This document shows, in pieces, positions 9,322-17,664 of a DNA stretch of 48,416 nucleotides. Below the pieces are notes generated by a model, which saw nothing but the letters and a program-made list of their open reading frames with translations, had not been told where the DNA came from and made no database searches. Made by a program: the position numbers and the translations under genes. The stretch comes from Clostridiaceae bacterium (GTDB taxonomy: Bacteria; Bacillota; Clostridia; Lachnospirales; Lachnospiraceae), in the NCBI GenBank assembly GCA_910575585.1, contig CAJTGF010000042.1:1-48416 (forward strand). Direction: 5' to 3'. Position 1 is the stretch's first letter. Each line of letters begins with the position of its first letter.

Positions 9322-9363
9322 TTAAAACAGGCCGAGTTTGTGATAGAATGTCTTAAAACAGGC
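9322..9363 (+). promoter_or_regulatory. Promoter with flanking direct repeats upstream of the second GHKL kinase
   Basis: TGATAGAAT (9341-9349) is an extended -10 element. It is bracketed by two exact copies of TTAAAACAGGC (9322-9332 and 9353-9363), 31 bp apart, about three helical turns. The upstream copy falls where the -35 would be. A regulator bound to both copies would loop over or occlude the -10. Confidence 0.4.
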
Positions 9364-9377
9364 AAAAAGGGGAAGTT

Positions 9378-10706
9378 ATGTTAGGTGGTACATTCTGGAT
9401 TGCGTTTCTTCGCAATGCCATGGGCGCGGTGATGGTGCTGGCTGTGTTTTTACTTTTAGACCGTCCGCGGATGGCTATGAAAAAGGCTGTATTGTGTTAT
9501 CTGGCTTTTGGCCTTGCGGCTGTGACGGGTTTTACTGTGTGGTATTTTTATAGCAGAGATACGTATCTGCGGTTTTCAGGGTTAGCGGTCCTTCCGGTTC
9601 TGGGCAGTTTTTGCTGTCTCATGAGCGGAGGAGGGCTGTATTTGTCCCTGTATAAAATTTCTGTGGGATTTTATCTTCTCTCCGTATGTGTGTGTTTAGG
9701 CATTGATCTGTCCAGATGGGGATTCGAAGGAAGTTTGTGGGCAGACCTTGGGATACGGTTTTTATTTCTGTCTGTGATTCTTACGCTTGTGGCGAAAAAA
9801 TACCGCAGGTCGTTCTTTGAGAATATTGACTTTCTGCAGGACGAGATGGATCTTTTCTGCGTGATCACCCTGGTAGTTTCTGTTGTGCTTGCGGCTTTGG
9901 TAGCTTATTGGCCGGACAAACGGGTATTTTCCACCCTTAGTATGGTAAGGATCTTAGTGGGCCTGTCCATGGCGGGGATCATCCAATATCTGATCTTTCA
10001 TCTATATATCCATCTGGGGAAAGAACAGCGTCTGGAGGCTGAGAAGCGGCTGGTGGAGATGAATGAGCAGCTGCTGCGCCGCCAGCTGGAGATGCGGGAA
10101 AAGGCTCAGCAGAATGAGATAAGGCTTCGCCATAATATGCTGGACCATTACCTGTTAATAAAGGAAAGCGCCACCCCAAAAGACAGAGATGAGATCCTGG
10201 ACCATTTGCTGCAGTGCGGGATGGATATGGGAGACAGCCCGGCAGAACCGTTTTGCGGCAATAAAGCGGTCAACGGGATCTTGTCTATTTATGAAGAGTA
10301 CGCAAAAAGCAGGGATATCGGTATAGACATGGAGATCCAGATGTCCGATACGGCAGGTATTCGGGATATGGATCTGGTGATGCTCCTTGCCAATATCCTG
10401 GAAAATGCTATTGGACTTTGTGTGGACTCCGGCGCGTCAGAACGGTATATCGGTCTGTCTGTGGCTTTTAAGAGCCACAAGATGGTGATCCAGTGTCAGA
10501 ATACGTGTGGAATGGACGTGTCCAAGGAGGATTACGGCAGAAAGGCGGAAAGAGTCCGGAAGGGAAGCAGGGCCGGCGCGGGGGATATTGTCAGGATCGC
10601 GTCCCGGTATCACGGAGAGACCGACTTTCAAGTGGAAAACCGGGTGTTCCATGCCCGGGTGCTTTTAAACCTGCCTAAGGTCCCCGCCCGTTTAACAGGT
10701 GCTTGA
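9378..10706 (+). CDS. GHKL histidine kinase-like membrane protein with degenerate G-box
   Basis: A 442-residue protein laid out like the preceding kinase: about six membrane helices (1-220), a charged coiled-coil linker, then RLRHNMLDHYLLI with H252 at the phospho-acceptor site. Asparagine replaces the usual aspartate after that histidine. The N-box LLANILENAIGLC is intact. The glycine-rich G-box is not: where kinases have KGIGLxSI this protein has GSRAGAGDIVRIASRYHG. It may be a weak or dead kinase, or a dimerisation partner for the first one. The start follows AAAAGGGGAAGTT. No response regulator follows; the next gene is a GtrA protein. Confidence 0.78.
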   Translation: MLGGTFWIAFLRNAMGAVMVLAVFLLLDRPRMAMKKAVLCYLAFGLAAVTGFTVWYFYSRDTYLRFSGLAVLPVLGSFCCLMSGGGLYLSLYKISVGFYLLSVCVCLGIDLSRWGFEGSLWADLGIRFLFLSVILTLVAKKYRRSFFENIDFLQDEMDLFCVITLVVSVVLAALVAYWPDKRVFSTLSMVRILVGLSMAGIIQYLIFHLYIHLGKEQRLEAEKRLVEMNEQLLRRQLEMREKAQQNEIRLRHNMLDHYLLIKESATPKDRDEILDHLLQCGMDMGDSPAEPFCGNKAVNGILSIYEEYAKSRDIGIDMEIQMSDTAGIRDMDLVMLLANILENAIGLCVDSGASERYIGLSVAFKSHKMVIQCQNTCGMDVSKEDYGRKAERVRKGSRAGAGDIVRIASRYHGETDFQVENRVFHARVLLNLPKVPARLTGA

Positions 10707-10731
10707 CTTTGCATTTTACTCCGGTTATTAT
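10703..10731 (+). promoter_or_regulatory. SigA-type promoter of the gtrA-yfhO unit
   Basis: TTGACT (10703-10708), a 17-nt spacer and TATTAT (10726-10731) form a near-consensus promoter. It overlaps the last codons of the upstream kinase gene. The start site near 10738 leaves a short leader before ATG 10765. Confidence 0.75.
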
Positions 10732-10764
10732 AGTAGGAGCACGAAAAAGTACAGGAGCAAGAAT

Positions 10765-11190
10765 ATGATTTCTGCCATATGGAGTAAACTGGGCAATAGA
10801 GAAAGCATTACTTATATTATCTGCGGTGTCCTGACTACGGCTGTGGACTGGATCACCCACAGGATCTTGTGGCATATGGGGGCAGAGTACCAGGTGTCAA
10901 CGGCAATCAGCTGGGCGGCGGCGGTGCTGTTTGCCTTTGTCAGCAATAAGTTTTTTGTGTTTCGAAGTTTTGAGATGAAGCCAGGGCGTCTCTGGAAAGA
11001 GTTTGTTTCCTTTGTGGCATGCCGGATCGCCACCTTTGCCATTACCATGGCAGGCATGGTGCTTATGGTGGGCATGCTGCGCTGGAACGAATTTCTGGGG
11101 AAACTTGTGGTGTCTGCCGTGTCCATGGTGCTGAATTATATTCCCAGCAAACTGTTTATATTTAAAAAGGCAGGGGATGGGACAAGCTGA
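10765..11190 (+). CDS. GtrA-family membrane protein
   Basis: A 141-residue protein with four membrane helices. It has the family pattern: YIICGVLTTAVDWITHRIL in helix 1, FAFVSNKFFVFRSF between helices 2 and 3, and a C-terminal NYIPSKLFIFKK. GtrA proteins assist transfer of undecaprenyl-phosphate sugars across the membrane. The frame is open from 10699, but that start lies within or before the promoter. ATG 10765 with AGGAG 7 nt upstream is chosen. It overlaps the YfhO gene by 14 nt, so the two act together. In Bacillus subtilis, GtcA and YfhO work with CsbB to glycosylate lipoteichoic acid; a CsbB-like gene is not seen here. Confidence 0.85.
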   Translation: MISAIWSKLGNRESITYIICGVLTTAVDWITHRILWHMGAEYQVSTAISWAAAVLFAFVSNKFFVFRSFEMKPGRLWKEFVSFVACRIATFAITMAGMVLMVGMLRWNEFLGKLVVSAVSMVLNYIPSKLFIFKKAGDGTS

Positions 11191-13981
11191 TATGGAGAAT
11201 GATGAGATCAAAAAAGTGTCGGAGGAGCTGGAGCAGCTGCTAAGCGGGTATGAGGCTCCAGAACCTAAGGCAGACAAAGAGTTTGTAACGGATAATGTGT
11301 CAGAAGATGAGACTGGGCACGAACCGGAGACAGAAGAGGACTGGGAACCCGACGACTACCTCACGGTCCGCTTGGGCAGGAGCAGAAAAAAACAAAAGGG
11401 AGACTGGCTTAGAAAGCCTGCAGCCGCCATGGATGAGTTTTTCAGACCTTCCGACGGCCTGTGGGCTGCTTTTTGTGTTCCTGTTGTGATCATGATCATT
11501 ATTTTTATTCAGAGGGGGATCTTTCCTTTTGGAGATGAAAGCTTTTTGCGGACCGATATGTACCACCAGTACGCTCCGTTTTTTTCGGAGTTTCAGTACA
11601 AGCTTAGCCAGGGGGGCAGCCTGTTTTACAGCTGGGATATCGGTATGGGGGTGAATTTTTCCGCCCTGTACGCCTACTATCTGGCCAGCCCGTTTAACTG
11701 GCTGCTGATTGTGTGTCCCAAAAGCCTGGTGATCGAGTTCATGACCTACGGCATTGTGTTAAAAATCGGCCTTTCGGGACTTGCCTTTGCCTGGTATCTG
11801 AAAAAGCGGGGCAGGGACTGGGGAAGTGAAAGCTTCGGCGTTGGATTTTTCGGGATATTTTACGCGCTGTCCGGGTATATGGCGGCTTACAGCTGGAATA
11901 TCATGTGGCTGGACTGCATTATCTTGTTTCCGCTTATTATGCTGGGGCTGGAGCGGCTGGTGGAGGAGCGGCGGGGGATGCTGTACTGTCTGACCTTGGG
12001 AGTCAGTATCCTTTCCAACTACTATATCTCCATTATGACCTGCATTTTTATGGTGATTTATTTTGCGGCGCTTCTGGTCCTGGGCATGGGACGGGGAAAA
12101 AGCCTGAAAGACTACGGCGTTCATGTGGGGCAGTTTACCTTGTATTCCCTGCTGGCAGGGGGATTGGCCGCTGTCGTGCTGATCCCGGAGATCTACGCCC
12201 TGCAGGCAACGGCGTCGGCGGACTCGGAGTTTCCTAAGACGATCAGTTCTTACTTTTCTATCTTTGATATGTTTGCCAGACATATCAGCAATGTGAAGAC
12301 AGAGATTGGCCTGGAACACTGGCCCAATATTTACTGCGGCGTGGCGGTGCTGATGCTGTTCGGGCTTTACCTGGGGTGCCGGCGGGTCTCTGTAAGGGAG
12401 AAGGCCGTGTACTGCGGGCTTTTGCTGCTGTTTTTTGCCAGCTTTTCAGTTAACGGGCTGAATTTTATCTGGCATGGATTTCATTTTCCCAACAGCCTTC
12501 CATGCCGACAGTCGTTTATCTATATATTTTTGATGCTGGTGATGTGTTACCGGGCCTACATGAACCTGGAAGCAACGCCGTGGAAACACATAAGTTTGGC
12601 GTTCTGGGGATCTGTGATCTTTGTGATACTGGCGGAAAAGCTGGTGGAGCAGGAACATTTTGAATTTTACACCTACTATGTGGCCATCCTGTTTTTGTCC
12701 CTGTACGGAGGGCTTTTCTACCTATATAAAAAGAGGCGGGCAGGCTACGGCGCAGTCATGGCCCTGACTTTGGCGGTGGTCTCCATTGAGGCGGCGGTGA
12801 ACACCACGGTTACCAGCGTAACTACCACCAGCAGAACCAGCTACACAAAGGACAATGAGGATGTGAAGAAACTGACGGAAGGGTCCATCCCCGGCGATAC
12901 CTTTTACCGCATTGAAAAGGTGACCAGAAAGACGAAAAATGACGGGGCATGGATGAATTTTCCGTCGGTGTCTTTGTTTTCCTCCACAGCCAACGCGGAT
13001 CTGACGGAATTTTTTAAACAGCTGGGATGCGAGGGCAACACCAATGCCTACAGCATTACCGGGAGCACTCCCCTGGTGGATGCGCTGTTTGCCGTAAGAT
13101 ATGCCCTGTATTCGGAAGAACAGGAGGAGGACGTCCTTTTGGAACCCATTGGCCAGAGCGGGGATACGTGGCTGTACCGAAATAAGGCGGCGCTGCCGGT
13201 TGGCTTTGTGGTGGCTGATGATCTGGAGATGGACTGGCAAAGGGATATTGGCAACCCGGCGGAGGTCCAGAACAACCTGTGCGACGTCATCGGGGCGGAA
13301 CGGGTGCTGCTTGATATAGGAGGCGAAAATAACGGGACCACCTTCCGCGTGACGCCTGCAAAGAAAGGCAGATACTATGTGTATGTTTCCAACAAGCGGG
13401 TCAAGGAGGTTAAGGTAAAGATTGGGGAAAGTACCCAGACATTTAAAAATATCAACCGGGGATTTCTGCTGGAACTGGGGATGTGCCAACCGGGGACGGA
13501 GATCGTCATTACCAATGAGGAGGACGAGGAAAGCCTTGGTGCCAGAGCCTACTGCTTTTCGGAGGAGGGGCTGTGGTCTGTTAATCGTATTTTAAACCGG
13601 TATCCATTGCAGGTGACCAGGTGGACGGACACCCGGCTGGAAGGGGAAGTGAACGCGGAGCAGGCCGGCGCGCTGTTTACCAGCATACCCTATGACAAGG
13701 GCTGGAGCGTGGCTGTAGACGGCGTCAAGCAGGAACCGGGCAAGATCTTTGACACGTTTTTAAGCGTGGAGATCCCCCAGGGGAGGCACACCGTAAGTTT
13801 GTCCTATGAACCGGTAGGGTTAAGGCTGGGGTTTGGGATCAGCGGCGGCTGCGCGGCATGCCTGGTCCTTATGATCCTGACGGACCGGAGAAAAAGAAGA
13901 CATCAAAAAAGAAAGGAGACGATAGACAATGAAGCTTTGGGGCGGACGTTTTACAAAGGAAGAAGATCAGCTGGTGCATAA
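11177..13981 (+). CDS. YfhO-family polytopic glycosyltransferase-like protein
   Basis: A 934-residue membrane protein of the YfhO family. Three parts are visible: a highly acidic cytoplasmic tail (about 1-65), ~13 membrane helices (about 95-545), and a C-terminal extracytoplasmic beta-rich domain (550-900) followed by a final helix and basic tail. The first outer loop carries DESFLRTDMYHQYAPFF and SLFYSWDIGMGVNF, the acidic and aromatic residues typical of YfhO and other GT-C enzymes. It likely transfers a sugar from undecaprenyl phosphate to a teichoic-acid-like acceptor. ATG 11177 overlaps gtrA by 14 nt; ATG 11192 is an alternative. The 3' end overlaps argH by 53 nt in another frame. The acidic tail is longer than usual for this family as I know it. 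Confidence 0.82.
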   Translation: MGQADMENDEIKKVSEELEQLLSGYEAPEPKADKEFVTDNVSEDETGHEPETEEDWEPDDYLTVRLGRSRKKQKGDWLRKPAAAMDEFFRPSDGLWAAFCVPVVIMIIIFIQRGIFPFGDESFLRTDMYHQYAPFFSEFQYKLSQGGSLFYSWDIGMGVNFSALYAYYLASPFNWLLIVCPKSLVIEFMTYGIVLKIGLSGLAFAWYLKKRGRDWGSESFGVGFFGIFYALSGYMAAYSWNIMWLDCIILFPLIMLGLERLVEERRGMLYCLTLGVSILSNYYISIMTCIFMVIYFAALLVLGMGRGKSLKDYGVHVGQFTLYSLLAGGLAAVVLIPEIYALQATASADSEFPKTISSYFSIFDMFARHISNVKTEIGLEHWPNIYCGVAVLMLFGLYLGCRRVSVREKAVYCGLLLLFFASFSVNGLNFIWHGFHFPNSLPCRQSFIYIFLMLVMCYRAYMNLEATPWKHISLAFWGSVIFVILAEKLVEQEHFEFYTYYVAILFLSLYGGLFYLYKKRRAGYGAVMALTLAVVSIEAAVNTTVTSVTTTSRTSYTKDNEDVKKLTEGSIPGDTFYRIEKVTRKTKNDGAWMNFPSVSLFSSTANADLTEFFKQLGCEGNTNAYSITGSTPLVDALFAVRYALYSEEQEEDVLLEPIGQSGDTWLYRNKAALPVGFVVADDLEMDWQRDIGNPAEVQNNLCDVIGAERVLLDIGGENNGTTFRVTPAKKGRYYVYVSNKRVKEVKVKIGESTQTFKNINRGFLLELGMCQPGTEIVITNEEDEESLGARAYCFSEEGLWSVNRILNRYPLQVTRWTDTRLEGEVNAEQAGALFTSIPYDKGWSVAVDGVKQEPGKIFDTFLSVEIPQGRHTVSLSYEPVGLRLGFGISGGCAACLVLMILTDRRKRRHQKRKETIDNEALGRTFYKGRRSAGA

Positions 13982-15305
13982 TTTTAATGAGTCCCTGTCC
14001 TTTGACAGGAAGCTATACCGTCATGATATTGAGGGAAGCATTGCCCATGTGACCATGCTTGCCAGACAGGGGATCGTGACTGAGGAGGACAAAGAGACCA
14101 TCGTAGAAGGGCTGAAAGGGATCTTGGCAGATCTGGATTCAGGAGCCCTTTCCTTTACTAAGGAACATGAGGATATCCACTCGTTTGTAGAGGCAAATCT
14201 TATAAAGCGAGTGGGAGAGGCGGGAAAACGGCTACACACAGGGAGAAGCCGCAATGATCAGGTGGCTTTGGACATGAAATTGTACTGCCGGCATGAGATC
14301 GGCGAGATAGACGGCCTGGTAAAAGGGCTGATGGAAACGATTCTGAAGATCATGGAGGAGAATTTGGACACCTATATGCCGGGCTTTACCCATCTTCAGA
14401 AAGCTCAGCCCGTAACATTGGCCCACCATATGGGAGCTTACTTTGAGATGTTTTACAGGGACAGAACCAGGCTTCGGGATATCAGAGAGCGGATGAATTA
14501 CTGTCCTTTGGGATCCGGCGCCCTGGCGGGGACCACCTATCCTCTGGACCGGGAGTACACCGCCAGGCTCCTTGGCTTTTACGGGCCTACGCTCAACAGC
14601 ATGGATTCGGTTTCGGACAGGGATTATGTCATCGAGCTGTTGGACGCCCTGGCGCTGATCATGATGCATCTAAGCAGGTTCAGTGAGGAGATCATTATCT
14701 GGAACAGCAATGAGTACCGGTTTGTGGAGCTGGACGACGCTTACAGCACAGGGAGCAGCATTATGCCCCAGAAGAAGAACCCGGATATCGCGGAGCTGGT
14801 AAGAGGCAAGACCGGGCGGGTCTACGGGGCGCTTATGTCCATGCTCACTACCATGAAGGGGATTCCCCTGGCTTATGACAAGGATATGCAGGAGGATAAG
14901 GAACTGACCTTTGACGCTATTGACACGGTGAAGGGGTGTCTGGCGCTGTTTAGCGGGATGATTGCCACTATGAGTTTCAGGAACGACGTGATGGAGGCTT
15001 CCGCGAAGAACGGGTTTACCAATGCCACAGACGCGGCGGATTATCTGGTAAATCATGGGGTGCCGTTTCGGGATGCCCATGGGATCGTGGGTCAGCTGGT
15101 GCTGTACTGCATCGGCAAGGGCATTGGTCTGGACGATATGAGCCTGGAGGAGTTTAAAGCCATCAGCCCGGTGTTTGAGGAAGATGTGTATGAATGCATC
15201 AGCATGAAGACCTGTGTGGAGAAGCGGGTTACCTTAGGCGGGCCGGGGAGGACAGCCATGGAGCGGGTGATCCAGGTCTGTCGGGAGAGACTGCAGGAGC
15301 AGTAG
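13929..15305 (+). CDS. argH: Argininosuccinate lyase
   Basis: A 458-residue enzyme of the fumarase/aspartase superfamily. It cleaves argininosuccinate to arginine and fumarate, the last step of arginine synthesis, in the cytoplasm. It starts with the invariant MKLWGGRF, then TGRSRNDQVALD near residues 109-120, HLQKAQPVTLAHH near 158-170, and the mobile catalytic loop GSSIMPQKKNPD with serines at 276-277. The length matches the family. AAAGGAG lies 9-13 nt upstream of the ATG. The gene begins inside the 3' end of the YfhO gene; argG is not in the window, so argH has been separated from its usual partner. It converges on a histidine kinase with only 5 nt between stop codons. Confidence 0.97.
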   Translation: MKLWGGRFTKEEDQLVHNFNESLSFDRKLYRHDIEGSIAHVTMLARQGIVTEEDKETIVEGLKGILADLDSGALSFTKEHEDIHSFVEANLIKRVGEAGKRLHTGRSRNDQVALDMKLYCRHEIGEIDGLVKGLMETILKIMEENLDTYMPGFTHLQKAQPVTLAHHMGAYFEMFYRDRTRLRDIRERMNYCPLGSGALAGTTYPLDREYTARLLGFYGPTLNSMDSVSDRDYVIELLDALALIMMHLSRFSEEIIIWNSNEYRFVELDDAYSTGSSIMPQKKNPDIAELVRGKTGRVYGALMSMLTTMKGIPLAYDKDMQEDKELTFDAIDTVKGCLALFSGMIATMSFRNDVMEASAKNGFTNATDAADYLVNHGVPFRDAHGIVGQLVLYCIGKGIGLDDMSLEEFKAISPVFEEDVYECISMKTCVEKRVTLGGPGRTAMERVIQVCRERLQEQ

Positions 15306-15310
15306 CCGGT

Positions 15311-16609
15311 CTAACGGCTCTGTAAAGGCAGTTCCACGGTGAAGCAGGCTCCGCCTGCGCCGCTGTCGGACAAGGTTATGGTTCCGCGGTGGAGCTGTAC
15401 CAGTTCTTTGACGATGGAAAGGCCCAGGCCGAAATGGTGTTTGTCGCTTCGGGAGGCGTCAGCCTGGTAGAAGCGGTCAAACACATGGGGCTTGTCCTGG
15501 TCAGGGATCCCGCACCCTTCATCCAGGATCTGGATGGCCAGTATCTGACTTTGGGGATTGGAGCGGCTGCGGATGGTGATGGAGCGGCCGCCGGGGGTGT
15601 GGTTTTTGGCATTATCCAGGAGAGCTAATAGGAGCTGGCGGATCCTCTGGGGATCGCCGGGAATCTGGGGCAGGGAGGTTTCGGGAAGGTCCAGATTCAG
15701 AGTGATGTCCTTTTGGCGGCAGGCGGGCGCAAAGGATTCAAACAGGTCGATAAGCAGGGTATCCATGTCCACGGCCTGCATCTGGAGGCTCCAGGTTTTG
15801 GCGTCAGCCGATGCCAAGAGCAGCATATCATCAATAAGACGAGACATACGGACGCATTCGCTGTCTATGACGGACAGCAGCGCGTCTTTTTCTTTTGGGC
15901 CGGTTCTCAAGGCAGCGGCGGCGGAGCGGAGCACGGCAAGGGGAGAGCGCAGCTCGTGGGAGGCGGCAGCAATGAAGCGTGCCTGCTTTTGGCGGCTTTC
16001 CTCCACAGGCTTTAGGGACCATCCTACGAATTTCCAGCTAATAAGGCCCAGGCAGGCGATGCCAAACAACGCCAGGACGCACAGGTACAGAAACGTTCCC
16101 CTTAGAGATTCCCTCACAGGGGGGATGTAGGAGATAGCACAGATGCTCTTTACGCCGTTTTTGGCCGCAAGGACCAGAATCATGGCATAGTAGGAGTCCC
16201 TGTGCTGCCCTTCCAGGGTCATCAGGGAGGTGGCGGCAGTGGTGGAAGATATGGGAGCCTGGTCTAAGGAAACGCCCTGGGCCCCCGCCTGGTCTTCGGC
16301 CAGCCGGATCAGAGTCTGGCGGTCCGTGGGAGGCTGCCAGGACCCTTGAAAGAGCAGCGGGGTCCCGTTTTCCTCTATATGGATGACCATCTGGTAATTG
16401 GCCTCTGTCTGGGAGAGAAAACCGTGGGAAACGGTGCTGGAAGTCAGAAACCTGGAGGTTAGGGAGTTCCAAACAACCTGAAAATGTTCCAGCTGGGCGT
16501 TATGGCTTTCTCTGACGGATGACAGCAGAAACGCGCTCATAACAAGGAGCAGGATGGAAGCGGTAGTAATGGTGTAAAGCCCCGCAAGGCGTCTGTGTAA
16601 AGTCTTCAT
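15311..16609 (-). CDS. HisKA-type sensor histidine kinase, separated from its likely regulator
   Basis: About 432 residues. A first membrane helix (residues 9-31), an extracytoplasmic sensor domain of ~130 residues, and a second helix (~170-193) precede the HisKA domain, RFIAAASHELRSPLAVLR with H218. The ATPase domain carries N-box LLALLDNAKNHTPGG, DEGCGIP and GLGLSIVKELVQLHRG. All catalytic motifs are intact; no HAMP domain is obvious. An in-frame ATG at 16639 would extend it by 10 codons but falls about where transcription would begin if the minus-strand TATAAT (16650-16645) is used, so 16609 is preferred. The ribosome binding site AAAGGA is rather far from it (~16 nt). No regulator gene adjoins it; the likeliest partner is at 27451-28131 on the same strand. 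Confidence 0.87.
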   Translation of the reverse strand: MKTLHRRLAGLYTITTASILLLVMSAFLLSSVRESHNAQLEHFQVVWNSLTSRFLTSSTVSHGFLSQTEANYQMVIHIEENGTPLLFQGSWQPPTDRQTLIRLAEDQAGAQGVSLDQAPISSTTAATSLMTLEGQHRDSYYAMILVLAAKNGVKSICAISYIPPVRESLRGTFLYLCVLALFGIACLGLISWKFVGWSLKPVEESRQKQARFIAAASHELRSPLAVLRSAAAALRTGPKEKDALLSVIDSECVRMSRLIDDMLLLASADAKTWSLQMQAVDMDTLLIDLFESFAPACRQKDITLNLDLPETSLPQIPGDPQRIRQLLLALLDNAKNHTPGGRSITIRSRSNPQSQILAIQILDEGCGIPDQDKPHVFDRFYQADASRSDKHHFGLGLSIVKELVQLHRGTITLSDSGAGGACFTVELPLQSR

Positions 16610-16644
16610 AGTACGATATGGAGGATCCTTTCTAAACATAAAAC

Positions 16645-16665
16645 ATTATATTACATAGTTTACCA
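16645..16665 (-). promoter_or_regulatory. Promoter region of the histidine kinase
   Basis: The minus strand holds TATAAT (16650-16645) and, just upstream, an extended -10 alternative TGGTAAACT (16665-16657) with TTGTGA 17 nt further up. Which one is used cannot be told. Both point toward the kinase and away from the VTC operon. Confidence 0.4.
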
Positions 16666-16751
16666 CGACTTTACCGTCATCACAACCATTGAGCAAACCA
16701 TGCCCCAAAAACTGCAATTCATGCCTGACCGCTTAAAAGGCCGGATTTTTT

Positions 16752-16760
16752 TGTTATAAT
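16752..16760 (+). promoter_or_regulatory. Extended -10 promoter of the VTC/CotH/GT2 operon
   Basis: TGTTATAAT is a perfect extended -10 (TG-N-TATAAT). The -35 position holds only CTTAAA, a weak match. Transcription should start near 16767, two nucleotides before the outer helix of the leader structure. Confidence 0.7.
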
Positions 16761-16768
16761 GTGGAAGA

Positions 16769-16925
16769 GTACTCCCGAAGTCTTCCCTGCAGCCCTTTCG
16801 AAGACGGAGTTTTGTTGGATGCAACCCCGATTCAATCAACCAACTTGCCATGCACGCCTCATAAGTAAGTGCATGTCTGACAAAACTCCGCTCCCAGATT
16901 TGGGTATTAAAGACTTCGAGGGTAC
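16769..16925 (+). ncRNA. Structured 5' leader RNA, candidate riboswitch or regulatory element
   Basis: The two ends pair as a 16-position helix (16769-16784 with 16910-16925): 14 Watson-Crick pairs, one G-U, one mismatch. Inside are a perfect 11-bp helix CGGAGTTTTGT (16805-16815) with ACAAAACTCCG (16880-16890) and a 7-bp hairpin CATGCAC (16849-16855) with GTGCATG (16869-16875). A local hairpin GTCTTC (16780-16785) with GAAGAC (16800-16805) shares bases with both the outer and the 11-bp helices, so the forms are mutually exclusive. The loop of that local hairpin contains CCCTTT, which could pair with the AAAGG of the ribosome binding site at 16937-16944. I recognise no known riboswitch core. 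A dispersed palindromic repeat is the main alternative. Confidence 0.55.
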
Positions 16926-16953
16926 TTTGTAAGAGTAAAGGAGGATGGCAGCC

Positions 16954-17652
16954 ATGAACGAAGTTTTAAGGCAGGAGAAAAAGTATCTGCTGAATCTTGC
17001 TTTCAGCCATGAGATCTGTCATCGCCTGGGAACGATCATGGCCCAGGATAAACACAATGGAGCCGAGGGCTACCGGATACGTTCTCTGTATTTTGATACC
17101 CTGGATGACAGCGACTATAAGGATAAGCTGGACGGGATGGAGCTGCGCAGAAAGATCCGGCTGCGAAACTATGACCCGTCCGGAGATTTTGCCATGCTGG
17201 AGATGAAGCAAAAAGAGGGGGCATACCAGAGAAAGCGTTCCCTTCCCGTAAAAAGGGAGGACGGACAGCGGCTGCTGCGGGGCGATTACACCCCTCTTTT
17301 GCGATTTTCGGAGCCCTTTGCGGCAGAGTGCTACGGGCTGATGAACCGCATGTGCTACCGCCCCAAGGCAGTGGTGGAGTATCGGCGCAGGGCATACGTG
17401 GCAAAAGAGAACAGGATACGGATCACCATAGACAAGGATATTACGGCTACAGAAGCCTGTTTTGATATATTTTCGGAAAATTTGGCGCAATACCCGGTTT
17501 GGGACGGATTCCATGCAGTGCTGGAAGTCAAATACAACGGTTTTCTCCCAAGCTACATCAAGGAGCTGGTCAGTTCGGTTAACTGCATGGAACTTTCTGT
17601 CAGCAAATATGGGTTGTCGAGAAAAGTGGGACTTTATTCTATTGAACATTAA
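16954..17652 (+). CDS. VTC-domain (polyphosphate polymerase-like) protein
   Basis: A 232-residue soluble protein that is essentially one VTC domain, the tunnel-fold catalytic domain of yeast Vtc4, which makes polyphosphate from ATP. Family elements in order are EKKYLLN near the N-terminus, YRIRSLYFDT, RRKIRLRNY, MLEMKQKEGAYQRKRS, RPKAVVEYRRRAY, RIRITIDKDI, and VLEVKYNGFLP, with basic residues lining the tunnel and the late acidic residue in place. ATG 16945 is possible, but AAAGGAGG touches it; ATG 16954 with a normal 9-nt spacing is better. It leads an eight-gene operon and is followed after 12 nt by a DUF4956 gene. Without membrane helices of its own, it probably works with that protein. 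Whether it makes polyphosphate or uses another substrate is not shown. Confidence 0.88.
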   Translation: MNEVLRQEKKYLLNLAFSHEICHRLGTIMAQDKHNGAEGYRIRSLYFDTLDDSDYKDKLDGMELRRKIRLRNYDPSGDFAMLEMKQKEGAYQRKRSLPVKREDGQRLLRGDYTPLLRFSEPFAAECYGLMNRMCYRPKAVVEYRRRAYVAKENRIRITIDKDITATEACFDIFSENLAQYPVWDGFHAVLEVKYNGFLPSYIKELVSSVNCMELSVSKYGLSRKVGLYSIEH

Positions 17653-17664
17653 GAGGCGCAGCAT

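Noticed and set aside
15300-15320. Terminator between argH and the convergent kinase
   Set aside because: AGCCG/CGGCT can form a 5-bp stem, but no T-run follows on either strand.
16660-16851. 63-codon minus-strand frame across the VTC leader
   Set aside because: It lies inside the structured leader and promoter region and has no recognised family. It may, however, reflect copies of a repeat.
16769-16925. Known c-di-GMP riboswitch (GEMM-I or class II) in the VTC leader
   Set aside because: The conserved core sequences of these classes could not be found by eye. The element is kept as unassigned.
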